A stretch of DNA of 64,000 nt, from assembly GCF_000940805.1 (NCBI RefSeq), contig NZ_CP007142.1, positions 6,238,593 to 6,302,592 on the forward strand, given 5' to 3'. The DNA comes from Gynuella sunshinyii YC6258 (GTDB lineage Bacteria > Pseudomonadota > Gammaproteobacteria > Pseudomonadales > Natronospirillaceae). Below are positions 1 to 7,608 of the stretch, piece after piece. A program made the translations under genes and the position numbers. The notes beneath the pieces are model-generated. The model ran no database searches and was not told where the DNA came from. It was given only the letters and a program-made list of their open reading frames with translations. Numbering within the stretch: position 1 is the stretch's first letter; each line of letters begins with the position of its first letter.

Positions 1-632
1 TGACCCGGATACAGCAATATGCCGAGACCCTCCGCAGTCAGGCACATGAGTATTCCAACAAATTGCATACCATTGCCGGACTGATAGAAATCGGCGCCAT
101 TGAAGATGCCCTGAAACTCATTGGTCAGGAAACCCACGATCACCAGCAACTTATTCAGATGTTACTGGAAAACGTGCCTGACCCTGTGATCGCCGGCTGT
201 ATTCTGGGAAAATATAATCGGGCCAGAGAACTGGGTCTGATTATGGAAATCGATGAAAACAGTCGCATGGTCGATGTACCTGCCGCGATTCCCAGGGAAA
301 AAATCGTCAGCATTCTTGGTAACATTATCGATAATGCTCTCGAAGCCACTCTGCGCACATACGGCAATGGAGGTAAAATTGCCTTGTCGATGACCGACCT
401 TGGTCATGATCTGGTGTTTGAAGTTGAAGATCAGGGACCAGGACTGTCTGACGACCAAAAACAGGCTATCTTTGAAAAGGGAACATCCAGCAAGATGGAA
501 ATCGGCCACGGTTATGGCCTTCATCTGGTCAGGCAGTTTGTGGTGCAGCTACATGGTACGATCAGTATCGAAAATGCAGAAATAGGTGGCAGTCGGTTTT
601 GCATATATATTCCAAAGCATATCCAGGTGTAA
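1..632 (+). CDS. Sensor histidine kinase, CitA/DcuS type (C-terminal part, cut by window edge)
   Basis: The open frame runs in from the left edge, in phase with position 3. The visible part begins at the phosphoacceptor helix (about LRSQAHEYSNKLHTIAGL), whose H-E-x-x-N-K-L-H-T layout is typical of the CitA/DcuS family. The HATPase domain follows: an N box (NIIDNALEAT), a G1 box (EDQGPGL) and a G2-like GHGYGLHLV. The missing N-terminus would carry the periplasmic PAS sensor and membrane segments. A response regulator starts 4 bases downstream, so the two form a two-component pair, most likely sensing an extracellular carboxylate and controlling the transporter genes 2 kb away (inference). Family assignment is firm; ligand unknown. 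Confidence 0.9.
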   Translation, partial: TRIQQYAETLRSQAHEYSNKLHTIAGLIEIGAIEDALKLIGQETHDHQQLIQMLLENVPDPVIAGCILGKYNRARELGLIMEIDENSRMVDVPAAIPREKIVSILGNIIDNALEATLRTYGNGGKIALSMTDLGHDLVFEVEDQGPGLSDDQKQAIFEKGTSSKMEIGHGYGLHLVRQFVVQLHGTISIENAEIGGSRFCIYIPKHIQV

Positions 633-636
633 ATGC

Positions 637-1329
637 ATGAGTTTGATTCGAACACTGGTCGTGGAAGACGACCCACAGATTGCAGAAATACAGCGACGCT
701 TTGTGAACAAGGTTGAAGGCTTCGACCTGATTGGTATCGCTCATAGCCTGGAAGATGCCAAAGACCTGATCGATGTGATGAAACCGGATCTGTTGATGCT
801 GGATATTTACTTTCCTTCGGGTTCCGGACTCGACTTACTCAAGCAATTACGCAAGGACAGTCTGGCCACGGATGTTATTCTGATCACTGCCGCGAAAGAC
901 ATCGACACCCTGAAATCAGCTCTGCATGGCGGAGTTTTCGACTACATATTGAAACCGCTGGTATTTGAGCGCCTGAAAGAGGCGTTGCAACGATATGCCC
1001 GGCACCACCAACAGATACACCAGATCGGTTCAATTGATCAGAACGAACTGGATAATCTGCTCAATCGCGGATTAAGTGGTCATGATCAACCAACCCGTTT
1101 ACCCGATTCCCTGCCTAAAGGCATTGATTCCCTGACATTGGAAAAAGTGCGCGATGTCTTCAACAATCAACAGGACCTCAACGCAGAAGACGTAGGTCAG
1201 TTAATCGGAGCCAGTCGTACCACTGCACGCCGCTACCTGGAGCACCTGGTCAGTAGCGATGAACTGATCGCCGACATTAACTACGGGGCTGTCGGCCGAC
1301 CGGAAAGACGATACCGCAGCAAGCGGTAA
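637..1329 (+). CDS. Response regulator, CitB/DcuR family
   Basis: A 230-residue protein with an N-terminal receiver domain: acidic pocket VVEDD near residue 10, phosphoacceptor Asp in LMLDIYFP near residue 54, Thr in LITAA and Lys in LKPL. The C-terminal third has a winged-helix region (EDVGQLIGASRTTARRYLEHL) as in CitB/DcuR regulators. The ATG at 637 was chosen because it follows the kinase stop by 4 bases and gives the canonical receiver start; an in-frame opening at 586 lies inside the kinase gene. With the upstream kinase it forms a cytosolic DNA-binding output module. The nearby tctCBA operon is the likely target by position only. Confidence 0.92.
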   Translation: MSLIRTLVVEDDPQIAEIQRRFVNKVEGFDLIGIAHSLEDAKDLIDVMKPDLLMLDIYFPSGSGLDLLKQLRKDSLATDVILITAAKDIDTLKSALHGGVFDYILKPLVFERLKEALQRYARHHQQIHQIGSIDQNELDNLLNRGLSGHDQPTRLPDSLPKGIDSLTLEKVRDVFNNQQDLNAEDVGQLIGASRTTARRYLEHLVSSDELIADINYGAVGRPERRYRSKR

Positions 1330-1462
1330 TCTCAACCACCTCGACCATTCCTCCCCCACATGCCGGCACAATGAATACACTAATCTTCATGCACGACAGT
1401 GCGGTTTAACACGACACATGGACCTGGAATGACCTCTGAAAGCCAAAGCAGAACGGGTAAAT

Positions 1463-1963
1463 TTAACAGGACTGCAGATCGAGTGCCGCCAGACACTCGG
1501 CAAGCACTTGCTCAAATGACTGGTTGATATTAATCACCAGAGCCTCTTCCTCTGTGGGCGGTTCAAGGACCTCAAACTGACTTTGCAGCATTGCTTCACC
1601 TTTGAAATAGTGAGACTGCCGCAGCTTGAGACGTGCCAGAATGGTCTCAAATTCGCCCTGAAGATAAATAAACACCACCTCAGGATTATCCCGCTTCAGA
1701 CGTTGGCGATAAGCGGCCTTCAAGGCCGAACATGCCAGCACTATCCCTTGCCGACGCTGCAGCAAATCGGCCAGTTCAGCCAACCATTCAACCCGGTCCT
1801 GATCCGTCAGAGGAATGCCCTGGGACATTTTTTCAACATTGGCTTTGCTGTGGAAATCATCAGCATCATGAAAAGGCACTCGCAAAACCTCAGCCAGAGC
1901 CTGACCTACTTTTGTTTTTCCCGAGCCAGAAACCCCCATGACTACGATTTTGCTGTTAGTCAT
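1463..1963 (-). CDS. gntK: Gluconokinase (GntK family)
   Basis: A 166-residue cytosolic kinase that phosphorylates D-gluconate to 6-phosphogluconate for the Entner-Doudoroff or pentose phosphate route. The P-loop GVSGSGKT is at residues 10-17. Typical GntK segments follow: FHDADDFHS, the IPLTDQDR substrate loop, the ACSALK helix, and FIYLQG. The length matches the family (about 170-175). It stands alone on the minus strand between the two-component genes and the tct transporter, so it may belong to a sugar-acid context, but no gluconate permease or dehydratase is in view. Confidence 0.93.
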   Translation of the reverse strand: MTNSKIVVMGVSGSGKTKVGQALAEVLRVPFHDADDFHSKANVEKMSQGIPLTDQDRVEWLAELADLLQRRQGIVLACSALKAAYRQRLKRDNPEVVFIYLQGEFETILARLKLRQSHYFKGEAMLQSQFEVLEPPTEEEALVININQSFEQVLAECLAALDLQSC

Positions 1964-2628
1964 TAACCGTCCTCCGTTTCCGTGTTACGTAAGATCACTA
2001 TCAGGTGCAACCGCCACCAGTACCCGGGCGATATCCCGACACCGCACTCGAAGTGTCATTTTTGCGCCCGCTCTGTGGATAATATTGTGCACGGCCACTG
2101 AAATCACCTTTCAAGCGAATAATACTGCCGCAGTGTCTGCCCGACTTCCATCCACCAAGACGAAACGTTATATCAGGTACCGTATACCAAGGTTCCTCAT
2201 ACTCCGTGGTTTCAGCGTCATCGGCGGTAATCGTTGGTGTTGGTCGCGCTCTGACCAAAACCCGGATTCACGCATTCGCTAACGGCAAGTCAACCACTCT
2301 CAGCACTCGGTGGCACATGCAATGAAGCAACCGGAACGGATGGCGGATTTACTCATGCCGTGATTCAGAACGTCGATTGTTGATCACATCATCAGCCTGG
2401 GTCTGATCGCAATCCCTGAGCAGCCAGCCTTTCTGGAGACACGAATAATTCACAACAGACCGATGGCGCCGTGAACTTTATGAACTAAACTTTTTTAATG
2501 TTTTTAAAAACCAATACGTGCTCAATGTTCACTCTACCTGAACGCAATCTTAACCTTCGTCGGTTCCGGTGGATGTGAGCGGCACATTAACCGGCCACAC
2601 AACAATAAAAAAACCTGGAGTATGAACG
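1964..2628 (+). other. Gene-poor interval upstream of tctC
   Basis: No convincing gene in 665 bases. Overlapping frames exist on both strands (for example a minus-strand 85-codon frame at 2001-2258), but they match no family I recognise and lack clear ribosome sites. The interval must hold the gntK promoter (minus) and the tctC promoter (plus). An AT-rich stretch around 2488-2515 just ahead of tctC is a plausible regulator-binding or promoter zone; I could not define -35/-10 boxes with confidence. Confidence 0.5.
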
Positions 2629-3612
2629 ATGTTAAAAAATACCCTGAAACTATTAACAACTACTGCCCTGGCACTTACAGCCACAATGACTCTGGCATTC
2701 GAGCCCTCTGGTAAAATTGAATGTATCGCTCCTGCAGATCCAGGCGGCGGTTGGGATTTCACTTGCCGTAGTGTGGCGACAGTGATGGAAGAGCTGGGCA
2801 TGATTAAAGGCGCCATGCAAACCACTAACATGGCAGGTGCCGGTGGTGGCGTTGCCTTTGCCCACGTTGTCAGTAAGCGTAAAGATGATAGCAACCTGAT
2901 CGTTGCCGCCTCTACAGCCACCACCACTCGTCTGGCTCAGCGTCAGTTTCCTGGCATGAATGCCGGCATGGTCAAATGGGTTGGCGCCCTGGGTGCAGAC
3001 TATGGTGTCATCGGGGTTGGTAAAGACTCCAAATTTCAGAACCTCAATCAGCTGATGGACGCGCTTAAAGCCGATCCTCGTTCAGCAAAATTTGCCGGCG
3101 GCAGCGCCAACGGTGGCTGGGATCACCTGAAAGTTCTGATTGCAGCACAAGCAGCCGGAGTGAAAAACCTGCCCAAGATCGCCTATCTGTCGTACAACAA
3201 TGGTGGCGAAGCCATGACTCAGGTAATTGGAGGTCATGTCGACGCTTTCACCGGTGATATCTCCGAAGCCATTGGCTTTATTGAATCCGGCGACATGCGG
3301 ATACTGGCGGTACTGTCAGAAGAAAGACTGCCTGGCAAGTTTTCCAACATCCCCACCGCCAAAGAGCAAGGCATTGATGCCCTGGGTCCAAACTGGCGCG
3401 GTTTTTATATGCCGGCCGGCGCATCCCAGGAAGCTCAACAGTTCTGGGTCGACTCCATCGACAAACTCTATGCCAGCCAGGAATGGAAAGACGTCATGGT
3501 CAAAAACGGCCTGATCCCGTTCCACCCATCCAAAGATGAGTTCGAAAGTTTTGTTCTTAAACAAGTCAACAGCATCGAACAACTGTCAAAAGATATTGGT
3601 TTGCTTAGATGA
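2629..3612 (+). CDS. tctC: Tripartite tricarboxylate transporter, periplasmic substrate-binding protein TctC
   Basis: A 327-residue periplasmic solute-binding protein of the Bug/TctC family. Residues 1-23 form a signal peptide ending in TMTLAF. The mature part opens with a typical Bug segment, IECIAPADPGGGWDFTCR, followed by the GGVAFAHV segment and a conserved GGHVDAFTGD region. It delivers a carboxylate to the TctB/TctA membrane unit. The ATG at 2629 has a CTGGAG ribosome site 11 bases ahead. It overlaps tctB by 4 bases. The substrate cannot be read from sequence: the family takes citrate, tartrate, glutamate, aromatic acids and others. Confidence 0.95.
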   Translation: MLKNTLKLLTTTALALTATMTLAFEPSGKIECIAPADPGGGWDFTCRSVATVMEELGMIKGAMQTTNMAGAGGGVAFAHVVSKRKDDSNLIVAASTATTTRLAQRQFPGMNAGMVKWVGALGADYGVIGVGKDSKFQNLNQLMDALKADPRSAKFAGGSANGGWDHLKVLIAAQAAGVKNLPKIAYLSYNNGGEAMTQVIGGHVDAFTGDISEAIGFIESGDMRILAVLSEERLPGKFSNIPTAKEQGIDALGPNWRGFYMPAGASQEAQQFWVDSIDKLYASQEWKDVMVKNGLIPFHPSKDEFESFVLKQVNSIEQLSKDIGLLR

Positions 3613-4055
3613 GTTTTATTAATGACCGGGTATTTGGGTTATTAATGTTTATCCTGGCCGTCGCGTACGGCTGGGGTGCACTGCAGTTTCCTGAACCCTT
3701 CGGCGGCGCTGAAGCCGTCGGACCGAAAACCTTCCCACTGATCCTTAGCGTTATCCTTGCCCTCACCAGCGCTTACCTGGTGATCAAGCCCGATCAGGAT
3801 CTCAGTTGGCCACTCAATCGCAGTGGTATCGACATCCTGATAGCGATCGCCATTCTGATCATTTATACCATGCTGCTGGAACCGCTGGGGTTCATCCTGG
3901 CCACCACAATGATGGTCACCAGTCTCAGCAGGTTACTGAAAGCACCGGTCAAGAACGCTTTTTTTACCGGTTTGATCGGTTCCGTGGTGATATTTGTTTT
4001 GTTTAATTACGGCCTTGAACTGACCCTGCCGCATGGCCTGTTGGAATTAAGGTAA
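3609..4055 (+). CDS. tctB: Tripartite tricarboxylate transporter, small membrane subunit TctB
   Basis: A 148-residue inner-membrane protein with four predicted hydrophobic helices, starting inside the tctC stop (ATGA overlap, so translational coupling). The FGLLMFILAVAYGWGALQFP opening, followed by a loop with GPKTFPLI, is characteristic of TctB. The last helix pair runs to the C-terminus (LFNYGLELTLPHG). It acts as the small subunit of the secondary carboxylate transporter with TctA. Confidence 0.93.
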   Translation: MSFINDRVFGLLMFILAVAYGWGALQFPEPFGGAEAVGPKTFPLILSVILALTSAYLVIKPDQDLSWPLNRSGIDILIAIAILIIYTMLLEPLGFILATTMMVTSLSRLLKAPVKNAFFTGLIGSVVIFVLFNYGLELTLPHGLLELR

Positions 4056-4070
4056 GGAGTCACGCAGTCA

Positions 4071-5585
4071 ATGGACACTTTGAATTACTTGATTGACGGG
4101 TTCGGGGTGGCACTCACTCCCATGAACCTGAGTCTGGCGTTGATGGGTGCCTTTATGGGAACTCTGATTGGCGCATTGCCCGGCCTCGGGCCGGCCAACG
4201 GTGTTGCGATCCTGATTCCCCTGGCATTTTCTCTGGGCATGCCGGCAGACAGTGCGTTAATTCTGCTGACATCGGTATATGCCGGGGCCATGTATGGAGG
4301 TCGGATTTCTTCCATTCTGCTGAATATTCCAGGTGATGAGCCGGCCATGATGACCTGTCTTGATGGTTATCCCATGGCCACCAAAGGTAGAGCTTCGGAT
4401 GCGTTGGCGATCTCGGCCATCGCCTCGTTCATGGGTGGCCTGATCGGTACCATCGGTCTGATCCTGCTGGCACCGATACTGGCAAAGTTTGCACTGACAT
4501 TTGGTCCGGCAGAATATTTCGCGCTGTTTGTGCTGGCCTTCGCCACCCTTGGCGGCATTACCGGCAAAAATCCGATCAAAACCATACTGGCAGCCACATT
4601 GGGCATCATGATCTCTACGGTAGGTATCGACATTTCCACTGGCACCCAGCGTTACACCTTCGGGGTACTGGAACTGTATGAGGGCATTGACTTCATCCTG
4701 GCGATTGTCGGTTTGTTTGCCATATCGGAACTGCTGATCTTTCTGGAAGAGCATGCGACTTCCGGCCGCAAAATGATTAAAGTCGGCAAACTGAGTCTGA
4801 CTCTGAAAGAGTTGCTCTGGATTCTGCCCACGACTCTTCGCGGCAGCATACTCGGATTTATTTCCGGCGTATTACCCGGTGCCGGGGCCTCATTGGGCAG
4901 CTTTATCAGTTACACATTGGAAAAACAGGTGACCGGCAAAAAAGGTGATTTCGGTAATGGCGACAGCCGTGGTGTTGCGGCGCCGGAAGCGGGTAATAAC
5001 GCTGCCTCTTCCGGAGCTCTGGTACCCATGCTGACATTGGGCGTTCCCGGCAGTGGGACCACCGCAGTGTTACTGGCCATGCTGATTTCCATGAACATTA
5101 CCCCTGGCCCGCTCATGTTTACTCAGAACGCGGATGTGGTCTGGGGGGTTATCGCTGCGCTGCTGATTGGCAACTTCATCCTGCTGCTGTTGAATATTCC
5201 TCTGGTCGGGGTATTCGTGCGGCTGTTGTCAGTACCACAGATGTATTTGATGCCCAGCGTGATGATGGTGGCCTTTGTCGGTATTTATTCCATCAGCCAC
5301 AGTACTTTTGACCTTTATTTCATGATCGTGTTTGGCATCGCCGGCTATATTTTCCGTAAGATCGAGATTCCTCTGGTACCGATTATTCTCGGTATGTTGC
5401 TGGGTCCGGAGATGGAAAAAAATCTCGGCCATGCCATGATTCTGTCCGATGGTCAGTGGTCAATCCTCTGGCAAAGCGGGTTATGTAAAATTCTCTGGGC
5501 CATCGCCATGCTGGGTCTGCTACTGCCTTATCTGGTTGGACCGATTTTTCGTAAACGAATCAGAGCAGCCGTGGCTGAGAATTAA
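4071..5585 (+). CDS. tctA: Tripartite tricarboxylate transporter, large membrane subunit TctA
   Basis: A 504-residue polytopic inner-membrane permease with about 11-12 hydrophobic helices and the two TctA signature repeats: GALPGLGPANGVAILIPL near residue 35 and SGVLPGAGASLGSFISY near residue 268. GVPGSGTTAVLLAM lies near residue 325. Length matches the family (about 500). It starts 15 bases after tctB. The operon ends just downstream at a strong terminator. It imports the TctC ligand by ion symport (family knowledge). Confidence 0.95.
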   Translation: MDTLNYLIDGFGVALTPMNLSLALMGAFMGTLIGALPGLGPANGVAILIPLAFSLGMPADSALILLTSVYAGAMYGGRISSILLNIPGDEPAMMTCLDGYPMATKGRASDALAISAIASFMGGLIGTIGLILLAPILAKFALTFGPAEYFALFVLAFATLGGITGKNPIKTILAATLGIMISTVGIDISTGTQRYTFGVLELYEGIDFILAIVGLFAISELLIFLEEHATSGRKMIKVGKLSLTLKELLWILPTTLRGSILGFISGVLPGAGASLGSFISYTLEKQVTGKKGDFGNGDSRGVAAPEAGNNAASSGALVPMLTLGVPGSGTTAVLLAMLISMNITPGPLMFTQNADVVWGVIAALLIGNFILLLLNIPLVGVFVRLLSVPQMYLMPSVMMVAFVGIYSISHSTFDLYFMIVFGIAGYIFRKIEIPLVPIILGMLLGPEMEKNLGHAMILSDGQWSILWQSGLCKILWAIAMLGLLLPYLVGPIFRKRIRAAVAEN

Positions 5586-5596
5586 TATTTTTTCCA

Positions 5597-5623
5597 GGGC
5601 GATCATATGATCGCTCTTTTTTT
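5597..5623 (+). terminator. Rho-independent terminator of tctCBA
   Basis: A 10-bp inverted repeat (GGGCGATCAT / ATGATCGCTC, one G-T pair) followed by a run of T, 12 bases after the tctA stop. Confidence 0.9.
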
Positions 5624-5628
5624 ATAAC

Positions 5629-5789
5629 AATAAAAATCATGCTAACCATTTCAGCCAGCCATTGATAACTTATCAACTGCGCAAATCATTCCCGCAAAAA
5701 CGCTTCATTCTATAGTAGGACTTGTGAATTTTTATATTAAGGTCCAGTCTTACCTGCAACAAAAATAAAAACCATGCTTACCATTTCGG
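5629..5789 (+). repeat. Two near-identical 26-bp direct repeats upstream of the 5.8-14.7 kb operon
   Basis: Copies at 5629-5654 and 5764-5789 match at about 23 of 26 positions (core AATAAAAA-CATGCT-ACCATTTC). They flank a segment containing TCTATAGTAGG. They sit in the only intergenic space ahead of the ten-gene operon, so they could be regulator sites or a small duplication. Function unknown. Confidence 0.6.
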
Positions 5790-5828
5790 TAACATCCGGT
5801 CAGTGTCCATATCAAGGGCAGGTAGATC

Positions 5829-6932
5829 ATGCATCAAGGACAAGAAAGCACTGAAAAATATCGGATTGTTGTTGAATCCATCGGCCATGCTTCTCCTGCC
5901 AGTGCTGCTGCGGTGGCGAAAGGATTGGGTATTAGTGCGGCGGAGGTCATCCGTTGTCTTTATCGCGCTCCGGCCGTCCTGGTTGATGCCATTGAACACC
6001 ACATTGCCTTACAACTGGTCAACCTGCTCAGCAGTATTGGTTATCAAGTTAAGCTTGAACAACAATCGAGTCCTTTGCCTGCCTGTTCTGAACTGTTTGA
6101 GATGGCGGTCTATCTGACCGATGCAAACCAGTTTATTAACGCCAGCCGGAAACTTGCCGAATTTATTGGCACCTCTGAACAAGAAGCCGGAAAATTACTG
6201 CTGACACCCCCCGGTACCGTTCTCGGAAGTGTCAGTCAGGCCACTGTATTGGCATTCAAAACACAGATGGAAGGAACCGTTGATGTCATTTATCAACCAC
6301 AGCAGCAGGGCCTTTTCAGTCTGTTTTTAGGCGACTGTCCGGCAGTGGTCACTCAACGTTTACACCATGATCTGCAGACACGCGGTATTCGTACAATCAA
6401 TCAACATGGCCTGATTGCCACAGACATTCCACACGACCAGCTGCTGGAAATATGGCAACGGCATCGCGCCAATGCCCAACTGCGCATCGTCAATCAGGCA
6501 TTTCTCCGTTATGACCTGACCTTGACTGACCCTCGCGACCAGCGTTCCGGTTTAGCGCTGAACCAGACACAAAAGCAACTGATTACCAGACTGACGGATA
6601 TCCCGGATGATTTCCTGGATACAGTGCTCTCTGCCACACCAGTGGCGCTGTTGGAAAGCGTGCCACATGCGGACATGATTGATTGTCTGCAACAGTTCAA
6701 TGAAGCCAACATTGCCATTCAGGCCGACCTGATCACTTTTCAGATGTTGCAACTGAACATCATCAAAGCACCAATGCTGAAGAGAGTGAACGAACTGCTG
6801 GCCAGCTTCGACATTCCACCGGTTAATGGTCCTTTGCCACAGCATATTGCCACCCCGCTGCCGGAAATTCAGGCCAGGGTCATTCAAAACGCCATGGATC
6901 AGTTGGGCATCGTTAGCGAGTTAAACCGATAA
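5829..6932 (+). CDS. Unrecognised protein with possible L7/L12-like repeats, first gene of the unknown operon
   Basis: A 367-residue protein I do not recognise. Residues about 10-78 and 88-163 resemble two copies of a compact alpha/beta unit (a strand, A-V-A-K-GLG-SAAEV, L-Y-RAPAVL, then an amphipathic helix and a final strand). This resembles the C-terminal fold of ribosomal protein L7/L12 (impression, not proof). The rest is helical, without membrane segments or signal peptide, so a cytosolic role is likely. It overlaps the next gene at TAATG and heads the operon. A weak ribosome site (GGGCAGGT) precedes the ATG. Confidence 0.75.
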   Translation: MHQGQESTEKYRIVVESIGHASPASAAAVAKGLGISAAEVIRCLYRAPAVLVDAIEHHIALQLVNLLSSIGYQVKLEQQSSPLPACSELFEMAVYLTDANQFINASRKLAEFIGTSEQEAGKLLLTPPGTVLGSVSQATVLAFKTQMEGTVDVIYQPQQQGLFSLFLGDCPAVVTQRLHHDLQTRGIRTINQHGLIATDIPHDQLLEIWQRHRANAQLRIVNQAFLRYDLTLTDPRDQRSGLALNQTQKQLITRLTDIPDDFLDTVLSATPVALLESVPHADMIDCLQQFNEANIAIQADLITFQMLQLNIIKAPMLKRVNELLASFDIPPVNGPLPQHIATPLPEIQARVIQNAMDQLGIVSELNR

Positions 6933-7546
6933 TGCGAAATCAACCCTCATCAGCCACTGACAGTGCCGTTCATGTCCTGCATCTCTCCATTGCAGAACAT
7001 GGAAAATTGCTGGCGCTCAAACATCAGCACAAAGACGCACTACGACATTATCAGGAAGCCATTCGCATGGCGGTTTCGATTCGTGCTCCGGAAATATTTT
7101 TTCGCCACTACACCCAGTGCGTGCTCGAAAGTCTGGAAAAAACCGAGTCATATCAGGAAGTCATTGAATTCTGTCGCAATGCCGACCAGCACTATCAACG
7201 GATCAGCGCCAAAATTCCGCTGCACAAAAAAGATCACGCATCCGTGCTTGAACGCCAGGCCGTCAATGAACTGAAAGCCGGGGATGAAACATCCGCCCGC
7301 GTCAGCCTGCTACGCGCTCTGGAAATCGGCGGCAAAGGCGTATTGCCGCTCAGCGAGGAATTGTTGTCATGGTTACAGCGAAACCTGACAGTCAGTCTTT
7401 CACGGTTACAGGCGCTGCAGGAAAAACATCATTATTTTGTGGTCAGACGCGATCAGGTCAACCCACAAAAAGCCCGTTCACTGGAATCTCTCAAGCTGCC
7501 GAAAACGGCCCCCAGTGACGGCTTGATACTGAATGCCGGACGTTAG
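6932..7546 (+). CDS. TPR-like helical protein of the unknown operon
   Basis: A 204-residue helical protein. Residues 15-165 show tetratricopeptide-like spacing of small and aromatic residues (HKDALRHYQEAIRMA, EVIEFCRNADQHYQ, ARVSLLRALEIGG), suggesting three or four TPR-type hairpins for protein contact. No membrane segment or signal peptide. Its ATG overlaps the previous stop, which implies coupling. Probably a chaperone or scaffold for the proteins encoded downstream (inference). Confidence 0.75.
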   Translation: MRNQPSSATDSAVHVLHLSIAEHGKLLALKHQHKDALRHYQEAIRMAVSIRAPEIFFRHYTQCVLESLEKTESYQEVIEFCRNADQHYQRISAKIPLHKKDHASVLERQAVNELKAGDETSARVSLLRALEIGGKGVLPLSEELLSWLQRNLTVSLSRLQALQEKHHYFVVRRDQVNPQKARSLESLKLPKTAPSDGLILNAGR

Positions 7547-7608
7547 CAGACTCACCTGAACTCCAGGCCTGCCAACATACATTTCAAGAACACATCACGG
7601 AGGCTCTC

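Noticed and set aside
1938-2282. Overlapping open frames on both strands upstream of tctC
   Set aside because: No recognisable family, no ribosome site, and both strands equally open; treated as intergenic.
2310-2330. Possible sigma-54 promoter (TGGCAC)
   Set aside because: The -12 element is missing at the required spacing.
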